Source: an uncultured Gemella sp.
Lineage (GTDB): Bacteria > Bacillota > Bacilli > Staphylococcales > Gemellaceae
DNA: 61,885 nt
NCBI RefSeq assembly: GCF_900766305.1
Contig: NZ_CAAFUZ010000061.1
Coordinates: forward strand, 1-61,885
Direction: 5' to 3'
Both the position numbers and the translations under genes were made by a program. The notes beneath the pieces are model-generated. The model was not told the origin of the DNA, did not search any database, and saw nothing but the letters and a program-made list of their open reading frames with translations. Within the stretch, counting starts at the first letter, position 1. Each line of letters starts with the position of its first letter. This document shows, piece after piece, positions 10,747-20,059 of the stretch.

Positions 10747-11416
10747 CTAGCATCTCCAACGTATATCCAACATTTCTTGTTGCTTTAATGTGGATATTAG
10801 CATCTAATGCTTTTAGTTTTTTCCTTAAGTAAGAAATATTAACCCATACTACATTAATTTCAGAATCACTGTCATAACCCCAGATTCTTTCTAAAAATTG
10901 TTCAGTTTGAATAACGTTCCCAGGATTTCTCATAAGCATTTCCATCATTTGATATTCTTTATTAGATAATCTTACTTTATCTTTTTCTGTAGATAGTTCA
11001 AATGTATATTTACTTAAACTAACATTTCCTAATTCTAGTACGTTACTAGTAAATGTAGCCTGTCTTCTCGTCATAGATCGTACCCTTGCTAATAATTCTC
11101 TTGTAACAAATGGTTTTGTTAAATAGTCATCTGCACCGCTATCTAATCCATATACTTTGTCTTCGATTTCTGACTTAGCTGTAAGTAATAATACTGGTGT
11201 ATTTTTTTTATTTTCTCTAAGTTTTTTTACTACTGTTACTCCGTCCATTTGTGGCATCATAACATCAAGAATAGCTCCATCATAATCGTCTAACATTAAA
11301 TAATCTAATGCATCTTGCCCATTATTTACTACATCGACTGAGTAATTGTTGTGTTTCAGCATTGCTTCTAAAGCATCTGCTAAGTCTCTTTCATCCTCTG
11401 CCAATAATAACCTCAT
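10739..11416 (-). CDS. OmpR/PhoB-family response regulator
   Basis: 225 aa. The receiver domain (1-118) has the acidic pair E7/D8, phosphoacceptor D51, T79 and K101. The winged-helix domain (about 128-222) ends in the typical TRNVGYTLE hairpin. It is the first gene of the pair with the kinase at 9520-10746. The 361 bases upstream (11417-11777) are very AT-rich with no gene. I see no clear direct repeat there that could be its own operator, unlike the second system at 35-37 kb. Confidence 0.88.
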   Translation of the reverse strand: MRLLLAEDERDLADALEAMLKHNNYSVDVVNNGQDALDYLMLDDYDGAILDVMMPQMDGVTVVKKLRENKKNTPVLLLTAKSEIEDKVYGLDSGADDYLTKPFVTRELLARVRSMTRRQATFTSNVLELGNVSLSKYTFELSTEKDKVRLSNKEYQMMEMLMRNPGNVIQTEQFLERIWGYDSDSEINVVWVNISYLRKKLKALDANIHIKATRNVGYTLEMLDV

Positions 11417-11743
11417 TGACTTTCACTCCTTACTATATTTTTATGTTGTTTTTTCCAATATAAAATCATTATATATAAACTAACTAAAATCAAGTTTAAA
11501 CTATTATTTAAAATACTAAATATATATTAACAGTTTTTTCTTAGAAAAATCTAAGTCATTCTGTATACTTTTTTAAATTTTTCTTTATAACATAACCATT
11601 GAAAAAGTTTTCTATACAATCTATTATACCAAAATTCCAAATATTATTCTCTAATCAACAACAAAATTAGAAAAAATTTTTTTCTTAATTATTATTTTTT
11701 TCTTTATATTTTAACTTATTTTGTCTATACGTGTCAAAATAAA

Positions 11744-11771
11744 TGACTAACGTTTTCTTAAACATTAGCCA
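11744..11771 (-). terminator. Terminator right after the full-length arsM-like frame
   Basis: Arms 11744-11754 and 11761-11771 pair over 11 bp (two G-U pairs on the minus strand) with a 6-nt loop, then a moderately T-rich tract. It starts 6 bases after the TAA at 11778-11780 but 177 bases after the internal TGA, so it marks 11778 as the natural gene end. Confidence 0.75.
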
Positions 11772-11777
11772 AAATAA

Positions 11778-12530
11778 TTATTTTCTTCCAATAAGTAGTC
11801 CACTTTGGATATAATCTTTCATTTCTTTTCCATAGCCCCATTTTTCTGCATATTCATCCGTTACATCTGAATTAATGATTTGGAACTTTGTAAATCCCGC
11901 TTTTTCAATAATCTCGGCCATCTCTTCTTCCAGAAGAGCACCAGCCACTCAAGTACAATGCATCTTACTAGAATTTTTCCATTCTAATGGCAATTCTTTT
12001 TTCAAAATAATATCAGATATTACAAACATACCATCTTCCTTTAAAATACGATGAATTTCGTCATATACTTTTTGCTTATCAGGTTCAAGATTGATAACAC
12101 AGTTACTAATAACTCTATCTACAGACCTATCTGCTAAAGGAATATTTATTAACTCACCTTTAATAAATTCAATATTATCAAATTTCTTATTATCCCTAAC
12201 TTTCTTAGCTTTATCTAGCATAGAATCTAATCTATCTAAGCCATATAGTTTACCTACTTTTGGATTTTTCATCTTTGTTATGAAAATATCCATTCCAGCT
12301 CCACATCCTAAATCAATTAAAGATTGTTCTCCTTTAATCTTCAAGTGATTAATTGGATTACCACAAGAAAGCCCCATATTTATTTCATCAGGAAATTCAT
12401 TAATAATTTTTTCATCATATCCTAGAGATTTACTCAATTGCTTCGGATCAATTTTTGTCTTTTGTTTATTTTTAGAAATATTATCATAGAAGTTATCAAC
12501 TGATAATCTTATTTTAATATTATTTTGCAT
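11778..12530 (-). CDS. arsM: Arsenite methyltransferase-like protein, candidate selenoprotein (in-frame TGA)
   Basis: Read through the TGA at 11949-11951, this is 250 aa. The SAM-binding motif DLGCGAG lies at 73-79, the ArsM hallmark CGNP at 56-59 (C56) and SNCVINL at 142-148. The family motif GC-V/I-A/S-GA, whose Cys binds arsenic, here reads T-TGA-VAGA: residue 194 is coded by TGA, with C192 two residues before. The next 56 codons are open and look like the normal ArsM C-terminus (LLEEEMAEIIEKAGF). A SECIS-like hairpin follows the TGA and a terminator follows the TAA. Either TGA codes for selenocysteine, or this is a single nonsense mutation leaving a 193-aa product. No selenium genes are in the window. 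No ars operon genes lie beside it. Confidence 0.72.
11922..11948 (-). promoter_or_regulatory. SECIS-like hairpin just after the in-frame TGA
   Basis: On the minus strand a perfect 7-bp stem (CTCTTCT with AGAAGAG) holds a GGA loop. The loop starts 17 bases after the TGA, inside the 16-37 base window known for bacterial SECIS elements, and its first base is G as required. A weaker GGC/GCC helix below it (using 11916-11918) could extend the stem. Function depends on SelB in the host. Confidence 0.55.
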
Positions 12531-12610
12531 ACTTACACCAACTTTTTTATTATTTATTTTTCATTATCATTATTAATTTTATCATACGCACCTTAATTTT
12601 TCTATCTAAT

Positions 12611-12642
12611 AAAAAATAAGCCCTAATTAGGACTTATTTTTT
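12611..12642 (-). terminator. Terminator of the sucrose operon
   Basis: A 13-bp AT-rich stem (12611-12623 with 12630-12642, one wobble) with built-in T run on either strand. It lies 7 bases past the fructokinase stop codon and could also stop transcripts entering from the other side. Confidence 0.85.
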
Positions 12643-12648
12643 TGAAAA

Positions 12649-13587
12649 TTATATTAATTTATTATATTCTTCTTCTGTTAAGTAACTTGAAATTGCACCT
12701 GTTTTTGTAGTTGTTAAACTAGCGTAGTTTGTCGCAAATTTTGCCATACGCGCTAATTCTTCTTCTGAAATGTTATTAAAATCTTCATGATTTAATAGTT
12801 TTGATAAGAATGAACCAGTAAAAGCATCCCCTGCCCCAGTAGTATCAACAGCTTTTATATCAGGTATTTCAGTTACTACCTTGTGATTTTCATAATAAAC
12901 TTCTGCACCGTGTTCTCCTTTAGTATAAAGAACAACTTTCATGTGGCTAAAGTCTTTTTTCAATGCTTCTTCTATATTAGTAGTTCCTGTTAAGAATTCT
13001 AATTCATTATCGGCAACTTTTATTACATCAACATAAGGTAAGAATTCTTTAATAGTTTCAAGATATACCTTGTGATCATCCCAAAGATTGAATCGTAAGT
13101 TAACATCAAAAGAAATTAACACTCCAGCTTCTTTAGCTTTTTTCAGTAATAAATGATGGCTATCTTTTGATTCTTCTTGAATAGCAATACTTGCGAAATG
13201 AATTGCTTCAATTTCAGATAAATCAACTTTTTCAACATCTTCTTTGCTAATTCTTAATGTTGATGAACCTTTGAAGTAAAAACTAAATGAACGGTCTCCT
13301 GTTTCATCTAAAGAAACAAATGCTAATGGTGTAAAACTATCAGCTTTACGACTTACATATTTACAGTCAACATTTTCATTTTTTAAAGTATTTTCTAGAA
13401 AATCACCAAAACCATCTTGCCCAAGTGATGTTAATAAATAACTCTTATGTCCTAGTTTTTGCGCAACACAAGCAACGTTAGCTACACATCCACCAGCCTC
13501 TTTTTTAAACGATTTTACTTTATCGATTGTTCCTACACCTTCTCCAATAAAGTCAATTAGCATTTCTCCTATACATAAAACTGCCAT
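12649..13587 (-). CDS. scrK: Fructokinase (PfkB family) of the sucrose operon
   Basis: 312 aa from the ATG at 13587, which has AGGAGA 7 bases upstream and starts 1 base after the scrB stop. A longer open frame to 13620 would overlap scrB and has no ribosome site. The PfkB signatures are present: the Gly-rich GGCVANVACVAQKLG near residue 32, and DTTGAGDAFTGSF near 250 with the catalytic Asp. It phosphorylates the fructose released by ScrB from sucrose-6-phosphate. It is the last gene of scrA-scrB-scrK. Confidence 0.87.
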   Translation of the reverse strand: MAVLCIGEMLIDFIGEGVGTIDKVKSFKKEAGGCVANVACVAQKLGHKSYLLTSLGQDGFGDFLENTLKNENVDCKYVSRKADSFTPLAFVSLDETGDRSFSFYFKGSSTLRISKEDVEKVDLSEIEAIHFASIAIQEESKDSHHLLLKKAKEAGVLISFDVNLRFNLWDDHKVYLETIKEFLPYVDVIKVADNELEFLTGTTNIEEALKKDFSHMKVVLYTKGEHGAEVYYENHKVVTEIPDIKAVDTTGAGDAFTGSFLSKLLNHEDFNNISEEELARMAKFATNYASLTTTKTGAISSYLTEEEYNKLI

Positions 13588-13588
13588 T

Positions 13589-14899
13589 TTAGTTCTCCTC
13601 TCTAATTTCGATTGCTCCAAGTTCTTTTGCTAAATAATCAGTAGCTGAGATATTAACATTGTGATTTTCTGGATAAAATCTTGTTGAAAGTGCAAAAGAT
13701 CCATCGTTTGCGAATAATTCAATAGATGAACTATCAAACACTATCTCCACATTTTCTAAATCCAGTTTATATTTTCTATCATCTCTTCCATAACCACTAG
13801 TTCCAAAAGAAATTTTCAATTCTTTGTTGTCATAGCTTACTTTAAAATCAGCTACGCTAATTTCAAATTCTTTACCATGTTCTTGTTTATAATACCATGT
13901 ATTTTTGTTAAAGTCATTAGATTTTATATCGCCACCTAGTAAATCTTTTACTGATTTATGTAACGTTTGTCTAACTTTACCATCTTTGTAATTTACTACA
14001 CGTGGTACAGTTAGACAATTTTGGTAACCAAACTTCGTAGTTGGATTAGTATAGCTACTATCTGGAACATACATCCAACCGATAAGCACACGATTATCAT
14101 CTTCATCTAAGAATGTTTGTGATGCATAAAAATCATGTCCATAATCTAATAACGTGAAGTTATCTAATTTATCAACATTCTCGATCCCATCTTCTACTAC
14201 AGAATATCCAATTTGATACATATTTCCATAATTTGGATACATTCTTGTAATTCCTTGAGGTGAGAACATGAAAATTTCTTTTCCATCTACTTCGAAATAA
14301 TCTGGGCATTCCCACATAAATCCTAGATTTTTTTCTGAGTAAATAGTTTTATATGGTTTAAGAGTATCCTTATCAAATACTAATATACATCCATAATCAT
14401 TGCTATCTCTAGCTCCAAGAACTAGATAGCTTTTTCCATTTTTTTCAAATATTTTTGGATCTCTAACATGATTTGACATGTTAGGATAATCATCTGTTGT
14501 TAACAGACATTTTTTCTCAGTAAAATTAATTCCATCTTCCGTTTCAAAAGATATGGTATTATGACCACGTCCTTCATGAACGTAGTCATAATCACCTTTA
14601 TATTTCACATTTCCTGTGTAGTAGAAGACTAGTTTCCCATCTTCTATGTTAGCACTTCCTGAATAAACACCACTTTTTTCTTCTTCTATAGTTGGTGTAA
14701 GGAATACGCCACGATCTTCATAATTTTTCAGGTCACTACTAGTATAGTAATACCAAAGTTTTAAACCACCTTCCACTTCATATGAATATTGGTGAAAAAT
14801 ATGATATTTACCTTTAAAGTAGGCTAATCCATTCGGATCATTAAGCCAACCTTTAGTAGGTTCTAAATGAAGATTTTGTTTCCAGTTATTAGCTAGCAT
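13589..14899 (-). CDS. scrB: Sucrose-6-phosphate hydrolase (GH32)
   Basis: 436 aa. GH32 active-site blocks are complete: WLNDPNG (nucleophile D21), RDP (in NHVRDPKIF) and the acid/base Glu in WECPDYF. A five-bladed propeller (about 1-300) and a C-terminal beta-sandwich (to 436) fit the family, though it is somewhat shorter than the usual 460-490 aa. It has no signal peptide, so it works inside the cell on the sucrose-6-phosphate delivered by the PTS. The ATG lies inside the 3' end of scrA (11-base overlap), which suggests coupled translation. Confidence 0.9.
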   Translation of the reverse strand: MLANNWKQNLHLEPTKGWLNDPNGLAYFKGKYHIFHQYSYEVEGGLKLWYYYTSSDLKNYEDRGVFLTPTIEEEKSGVYSGSANIEDGKLVFYYTGNVKYKGDYDYVHEGRGHNTISFETEDGINFTEKKCLLTTDDYPNMSNHVRDPKIFEKNGKSYLVLGARDSNDYGCILVFDKDTLKPYKTIYSEKNLGFMWECPDYFEVDGKEIFMFSPQGITRMYPNYGNMYQIGYSVVEDGIENVDKLDNFTLLDYGHDFYASQTFLDEDDNRVLIGWMYVPDSSYTNPTTKFGYQNCLTVPRVVNYKDGKVRQTLHKSVKDLLGGDIKSNDFNKNTWYYKQEHGKEFEISVADFKVSYDNKELKISFGTSGYGRDDRKYKLDLENVEIVFDSSSIELFANDGSFALSTRFYPENHNVNISATDYLAKELGAIEIREEN

Positions 14900-16391
14900 T
14901 TACAAGTTCCTTCTTAGTTTTGAAGAAGTATGCTGTTACTGAGAATGAAACGATGAATGATAATGCTAAACCAATACCAAATGTTGACCAGTGGTTAGCA
15001 GGAATTGATAAGAATCCTGGAAGACCAGCTGCTCCTAATGCTGATGCAAATACTTTGTTTAATCCAATCCATGCACTTCCTACCGCACTTCCTGCAATAG
15101 CTCCGTAGAATGGATATCTAAGTCTTAAGTTAACCCCGAACATAGCTGGCTCTGTAATACCTAATAATGCAGAAATTCCAGATGCTGACGAGATTGATTT
15201 CATTTTTGTGTTTTTAGAGAATACTAATACTGCAAGAACCGCTGCACCTTGTGCTACGTTAGACATAGATGCGATTGGAAAGATAAATGTTAATCCTGTT
15301 GCAGCTAGTAATTGAGTTTCAATAGCTGAGAAGCTTTGGTGTAATCCAGTGATTACGATTGGTGCGTAGAATAGACCGAAAATACCTGCTCCTACGAATC
15401 CACCTTGCATGTATAACCATTGTAATCCTTCACCTAATAAAGTACCAGCTTCACGAAGTACAGGCCCCATCCATGCGAATGTTACGAATCCAGTTACGAA
15501 TAATGAAACTAATGGTGTAGTTAAGTTATCTAACCATGATGGAGTTACACGACGTAAGAATTTTTCGATTGTAGCTAATAACCATGCTGCTGCAAGAATT
15601 GGTAATACAGTTCCTTGATATCCTACTTTAGCAATCTTAAATCCGAATACATCCCAATATTGTAGAGCTGTAACTCTTTGAAGACCTTCAACTGCTTGAC
15701 CACTTTGGTTAACGATATCTAAAGCTGGAGCAAGAAGTTGGTTTGTAGATGGATCTAATTTACCAAATACATAGAAGTTCATTACATCTGGGTGAACCAT
15801 TAACATCGCAAGTGCTGCCCCAAGATATGGGTTACCACCAAAACGTTTAGTAGCAGAGAAACCAATTAATACAGGTAAGAATACGAACGGTGCATTTGCA
15901 AATACGTTAACCATATCAGCAAGACCTGCTATACCTGGGTTAGCTTCAATAACTGATTTACCAGTGTAGAATAAATCTTTAGCTGTTAATACGTTATTAA
16001 TACCCATTAAAAGACCACCGGCAACGATCGCTGGAATAATCGGAACGAAAATATCACTTAACATTTTTACAAAACGTTGTAGTGGATTTCCTTTTGGTTT
16101 TTTAACAGTTTCACTTGAATCTTCTTCACTATTTGAAGCAGCACCTTTAAATACTTCATTATATGCCGCATAAACTTGTTGAACAAGACCACTTCCGAAG
16201 ATTAATTGAAGTTGACCATTGTTAAAAAATACACCTTTAACGCCTTCGATATCTTCTAATTTTTCTTTATTATATTTTTTTTCATCGTTTAATTCTAAAC
16301 GAAGACGAGTTGCACAGTGAACAACAGATCGTAAGTTTTCTTGACCACCACTATGTTCAACAACTTCTTTTATAACTTTTTTTAAGTCCAT
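14889..16391 (-). CDS. scrA: PTS sucrose-specific transporter, EIIBC
   Basis: 500 aa from the ATG at 16391 with AAGGAG upstream; an extension to 16439 lacks a ribosome site. The EIIB domain (1-80) has the phospho-Cys C26 in VHCATRLRL. The EIIC domain (about 110-490) has ten or so membrane segments and the conserved GITEPAMFG. There is no EIIA domain, so phosphate must come from an EIIA encoded elsewhere. The gene heads the sucrose operon behind a promoter framed by two operators. Confidence 0.9.
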   Translation of the reverse strand: MDLKKVIKEVVEHSGGQENLRSVVHCATRLRLELNDEKKYNKEKLEDIEGVKGVFFNNGQLQLIFGSGLVQQVYAAYNEVFKGAASNSEEDSSETVKKPKGNPLQRFVKMLSDIFVPIIPAIVAGGLLMGINNVLTAKDLFYTGKSVIEANPGIAGLADMVNVFANAPFVFLPVLIGFSATKRFGGNPYLGAALAMLMVHPDVMNFYVFGKLDPSTNQLLAPALDIVNQSGQAVEGLQRVTALQYWDVFGFKIAKVGYQGTVLPILAAAWLLATIEKFLRRVTPSWLDNLTTPLVSLFVTGFVTFAWMGPVLREAGTLLGEGLQWLYMQGGFVGAGIFGLFYAPIVITGLHQSFSAIETQLLAATGLTFIFPIASMSNVAQGAAVLAVLVFSKNTKMKSISSASGISALLGITEPAMFGVNLRLRYPFYGAIAGSAVGSAWIGLNKVFASALGAAGLPGFLSIPANHWSTFGIGLALSFIVSFSVTAYFFKTKKELVNAS

Positions 16392-16454
16392 AGTTCTTTC
16401 TCCTTTGTATTTTTTTATTTTTATAATGACTCTTAACATTTACCAAATAATAAT

Positions 16455-16521
16455 GGTAACGTTACTTTTTCATTGTACACCTTATTATACAAATATGTCA
16501 AGAGAAAAAAGTAACGTTACC
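16455..16521 (-). promoter_or_regulatory. Sucrose operon promoter with paired LacI-type operators
   Basis: Two copies of the palindrome GTAACGTTAC lie at 16456-16465 and 16511-16520. Between them, on the minus strand, are TTGACA (16496-16501) and TACAAT (16472-16477), 18 bases apart. The operators therefore frame the promoter, as for repression by looping. The palindrome is of LacI/GalR type, which fits ScrR. No scrR gene lies next to the operon in this window. Confidence 0.8.
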
Positions 16522-16548
16522 ATATTTATTTTTAAGTACTTCTAATCC

Positions 16549-16577
16549 TTGCTTGATAATTATAATTTTGATATAAT
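16549..16577 (+). promoter_or_regulatory. Promoter of the membrane GDPD gene
   Basis: TTGCTT (16549-16554), 17 bases, then TATAAT (16572-16577), 37 bases before the ATG at 16615. It is divergent from the sucrose promoter and lies 28 bases from one of its operators. Confidence 0.6.
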
Positions 16578-16614
16578 CTAGTAGCATAAAAATACTATAG
16601 AAAGTGAGGTTATC

Positions 16615-18378
16615 ATGGATTTTAAGATTTATAATTTATTTTCCAATGTACTAAGAAACATAAATCGCTATAAATTTACATATATATCTATCGCCGCAAT
16701 TATTCAGTTGATGCTTATTTGTGGTTTATGGCTTATATCTAGAATTTTCCAACTCGCTCTTACACTTGCGGGTGAAGAGCATTTAGATAAGAACAATATT
16801 TTACATATCCTTACTAATCCCTATAGTTTTGTGATTTTAAACTTACTAGTTCTTATTGTAGCATTTCTTATGTTCATAGAATTCTCTATTCTTACTTTCA
16901 CTATATATGGACAGCTTACAGATAGACAATATTCATATCGTAGTATATTAAATAACGCTTGGGATAAGACGAAAAATTTAGCTGGTTTTCAAACTCTATT
17001 TTTTATTATTTATTTCGTAATAACTATACCTACAGTAAATTTAGGTGTGAGATCAGTTCTCGCTAAAAATATATTTATTCCTAAATTTATTAGTGGTAAA
17101 ATAATGAAAACTAACAGTGGACTTATCATTTGGGGAATAGTAATGATAGTTTTTGCTTATCTTAATCTTAGATTAATTTTCACCCTTCCTCTTACTGCTG
17201 TCGGAGATGAAAATATACTAGATAGTATTAAAAGAAGTTGGGAACTTACAAAAACAGGAAAAAGAAAACTTGTCTTAACTATGCTATTATTTGAAATAAT
17301 ATATTTATTAATTGCTGCAGTTTTAATTGGTGTAATTACATACATTTGTATCTATTTCGATAATTACGGTAATAATCCAATTATGCAAACTCTATTTTTC
17401 TCTTCGATAAGTGGAATTATCTTCTTTTTAGGTGTAATATCAAAAGTAACAGTTATAACTTCATTAATAACTGTTCTAATAGATCACAATGAAATATCCG
17501 AAAAACTTGTTAATAATCTTAATGAAAATAAGAAAAAATCAAGATTTGTAGTAACCTTGACCACAGTAATTATTGTTGTTGCAGTTCTTGTGAATGGTTT
17601 TAATATGTACGGAAACGGTGTTAATAAAAACATCAAGACTATCGCTCACCGTGGATATGTTGCTAAAGGTGTAGAGAATTCAATAGAAGCGCTTGAAGGC
17701 GCGGCTGAAGTTGGTGCTGATTACGTAGAATTTGATATTATTCTAACAAAAGATAATAAATTTGTAGTAATGCACGATTATAATTTAAAAAGACTTGCAG
17801 GATTGAATAAGCGAGTTCAAGACATGAATTTTGATGAAGTAGTAGGTTTAACAATTAAACAAGGTGATTATACTAGTAAAATTCCATCATTAGAAGAATT
17901 TGTAACTAAAGCAAAAGAATTAAACATGAATCTTGTAATCGAGCTTAAACCTCATGGAGCAGAACCATCTAATTATATCGACATATTAATTGATGAAGTT
18001 AAGAGACTAAAACTTGAAAATTATAAATTTATGTCACTAGATTCTAAGGTTATTAATGAACTTGAGGAAAAAGCTCCTGATTTAGAGACTGGTTATGTTA
18101 TCCCGCTTCAGTTTGGTAACTTCTCAAATACAAAGGTTGACTTTTTCGTAATAGAAGACTTTTCATATAGAGATCGTCTAGTGGAACAAGCTAGAAAAGA
18201 AAATAAGCAAGTTTTTGTTTGGACAATCAATGACTCAGCACTAATAACTAGATACTTACAAAGCCCTGCTGATGGAATAATTACCGATGAACCTGAACTT
18301 GTGAAAGATGAAAAAGATATTCTAGAAAATAACTATTCATATTTCGATAAAATATTAAGACTTATTGACATAGAATAA
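16615..18378 (+). CDS. Membrane glycerophosphodiester phosphodiesterase
   Basis: 587 aa. The N-terminal half (1-330) has about eight membrane segments and matches the GPDPase membrane domain type. The catalytic GDPD domain (about 340-575) has HRG (345-347), E372 and D374 in VEFDI, and H387 in VMHDYN, the metal and catalytic residues of the family, plus the late FVWTINDS and DGIITDEP blocks. It would split glycerophosphodiesters, possibly from lipid or teichoic acid turnover, at the outer membrane face. It has its own promoter and terminator. Confidence 0.88.
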   Translation: MDFKIYNLFSNVLRNINRYKFTYISIAAIIQLMLICGLWLISRIFQLALTLAGEEHLDKNNILHILTNPYSFVILNLLVLIVAFLMFIEFSILTFTIYGQLTDRQYSYRSILNNAWDKTKNLAGFQTLFFIIYFVITIPTVNLGVRSVLAKNIFIPKFISGKIMKTNSGLIIWGIVMIVFAYLNLRLIFTLPLTAVGDENILDSIKRSWELTKTGKRKLVLTMLLFEIIYLLIAAVLIGVITYICIYFDNYGNNPIMQTLFFSSISGIIFFLGVISKVTVITSLITVLIDHNEISEKLVNNLNENKKKSRFVVTLTTVIIVVAVLVNGFNMYGNGVNKNIKTIAHRGYVAKGVENSIEALEGAAEVGADYVEFDIILTKDNKFVVMHDYNLKRLAGLNKRVQDMNFDEVVGLTIKQGDYTSKIPSLEEFVTKAKELNMNLVIELKPHGAEPSNYIDILIDEVKRLKLENYKFMSLDSKVINELEEKAPDLETGYVIPLQFGNFSNTKVDFFVIEDFSYRDRLVEQARKENKQVFVWTINDSALITRYLQSPADGIITDEPELVKDEKDILENNYSYFDKILRLIDIE

Positions 18379-18385
18379 CTAAAAA

Positions 18386-18416
18386 ACGACTGAAATTATC
18401 ATAATATTTCAGTCGT
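18386..18416. terminator. Bidirectional terminator
   Basis: A perfect 11-bp stem (18386-18396 with 18406-18416), A tract before and T tract after, 7 bases past the GDPD stop. On the minus strand it also lies next to the end of the nucleoside hydrolase remnant. Confidence 0.85.
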
Positions 18417-18422
18417 GTTTAT

Positions 18423-18880
18423 TTATATCTTAGAATAAGTATTTTTTACAAGTTCTATATATTTTTTTCTATCTACTAATTTTGGAATTATTATTTTCTT
18501 ATCGTCATAATTTACTTTTTTCATATAACCAAACTCTAAATATTCTCTGTTAATTTCTACTTGATGCTCTTCATCCTCGAAAATTTCAGGGTTAGTGACG
18601 TATACCGCAGTCAATAAATCCCAAATTATTATATAATCAATATTATAGTCTTGACTATGATATTCTATCCATTGTTTACATTCTTCATATAATTCTACAC
18701 TATAGCCTTTAAAAGATGAAATTATACCTCTTAACTTCATCTAAGAACAATTTAGACTCTAAACAAGTATTTCCCGTTAAGATAACTGGACTCTTCACAT
18801 TTGAAAGAACCTCAAATGAACTATTATGGGATACTGATAAATTTAATTCATTCATTACCTTTTCATTTATTATTCAACTT
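18423..18880 (-). pseudogene. Remnant of a nucleoside hydrolase (IUNH family)
   Basis: The 105-codon frame ending at 18423 contains IIIWDLLTAVYVTNPEIF, which matches the C-terminal HDplAvayl-nPe-f region of inosine/uridine-preferring nucleoside hydrolases. Upstream on the same strand, in another frame (about 18709-18880), lies a stretch with MNELNLSVSHNSSFEVL that fits the middle of the same family. The two are joined by a frameshift near 18715-18730. The N-terminal third with the DTD calcium-binding motif is missing. This is a decayed gene, though the 105-codon part could still be translated. Confidence 0.55.
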
Positions 18881-19109
18881 ACAAGTAACAATATAAATTA
18901 AAGTATTATTATTCTTTCTCAGTAATATTTCACTATTATTTATATATTTTAGAATATAAATAATTTTTCTAAGATTAGCTAATTAACCACCTAAAAAAAT
19001 AATATTATTATTTTTATTTAATTATCATTTTATAAAGCGTTTTCTTAGATAACTTCTGTTTTCTATAAAAAAATATTTAATTTATGAATTTTTTAAAAAT
19101 AAATTCGCA

Positions 19110-19138
19110 TTGAATTTTTTATATTTATACAATATACT
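19110..19138 (+). promoter_or_regulatory. Promoter of the acid phosphatase lipoprotein gene
   Basis: TTGAAT (19110-19115), 17 bases, TATACT (19133-19138). The ATG is at 19174 behind AAAGGAG. The rest of the 18.9-19.17 kb gap is AT-rich with nothing else recognisable. Confidence 0.6.
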
Positions 19139-19173
19139 TGTATATGTAGATAACAAAAGGAGCTATATATATT

Positions 19174-20022
19174 ATGAAAAATAAAAAACTTGTTATGACT
19201 ATTTCTTCAGTATTAGCTACAGTTGTTCTTGCAACTGGATGTGCTCAAAAAACTGAAGAAAAAAAAGAAGAAAATAAGAGTGGAGATAATAAAATAACTC
19301 TTACTTATGATCAACTTAGATCAAGAGAAAATACAATGGGAGCACTTTGGTATCAAAACGCTGCTGAAGTAGATGCTTTATACCAACAAGGTTACAATGT
19401 TGCTACTAGTAGATTAAAAGAATTACTAAAACAGCCTACTGATAAACCATACTCTATCGTATTAGACTTAGATGAAACAGTATTAGATAATGTTCCGTAC
19501 CAAGTTAAAAACGTTAAAGATGGAACTGCATTTAACCCAAAAAGTTGGGATGAATGGGTTCAAAAAGCCGAAGCAAAACCTGTAGCTGGAGCTAAAGAAT
19601 TCTTACAATTTGCAGATAAAAACAAAGTTCAAATCTACTACATTTCTGACAGAACTGATTCACAAGTAGATGCAACTATTAAAAACCTTGAAGCACAAGG
19701 TATACCAGTTCAAGGACGTGATCACCTAATGTTTAAAAAAGAAGGTGATAAATCTAAAGAAGGACGTCGACAAGAAGTTATGAAACATACTAACCTAGTT
19801 ATGTTATTTGGGGATAACTTAGTCGACTTCGCTGAATTCTCTACTAAATCAGAAGCTGATAGAGATAAAATGTTTGAACAATTAAAAGCTGAGTTTGGTG
19901 AGAAATTCATAATTTTCCCTAACCCTCTATACGGATCATGGGAATCAGCAGTGTATAAAGGTGAGAAAAAAGACGCTAAAGGACAATCTGAAGCTCGTAT
20001 GAACGCCTTAAAAGGATACTAA
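19174..20022 (+). CDS. Lipoprotein acid phosphatase / 5'-nucleotidase, e(P4) family
   Basis: 282 aa. A lipoprotein signal ends in LATGC with C23 as the lipid site. The mature part is a HAD class IIIB phosphatase: motif I DLDET (D98, D100), motif II in YYISDRTDS, a conserved Lys, and motif IV in LMLFGDNLVDF. Homologues (OlpA, LppC, e(P4)) are on the cell surface and remove phosphate from nucleotides or other monoesters. The gene has its own promoter and terminator and lies before two surface amidases. Confidence 0.88.
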   Translation: MKNKKLVMTISSVLATVVLATGCAQKTEEKKEENKSGDNKITLTYDQLRSRENTMGALWYQNAAEVDALYQQGYNVATSRLKELLKQPTDKPYSIVLDLDETVLDNVPYQVKNVKDGTAFNPKSWDEWVQKAEAKPVAGAKEFLQFADKNKVQIYYISDRTDSQVDATIKNLEAQGIPVQGRDHLMFKKEGDKSKEGRRQEVMKHTNLVMLFGDNLVDFAEFSTKSEADRDKMFEQLKAEFGEKFIIFPNPLYGSWESAVYKGEKKDAKGQSEARMNALKGY

Positions 20023-20059
20023 TATAATAACAATAACAAATTAATTTAAATAGAAAATA

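Noticed and set aside
9520..11416. Naming the first two-component system CiaRH
   Set aside because: Domain type is similar, but the sensor part and overall sequence do not allow a firm name.
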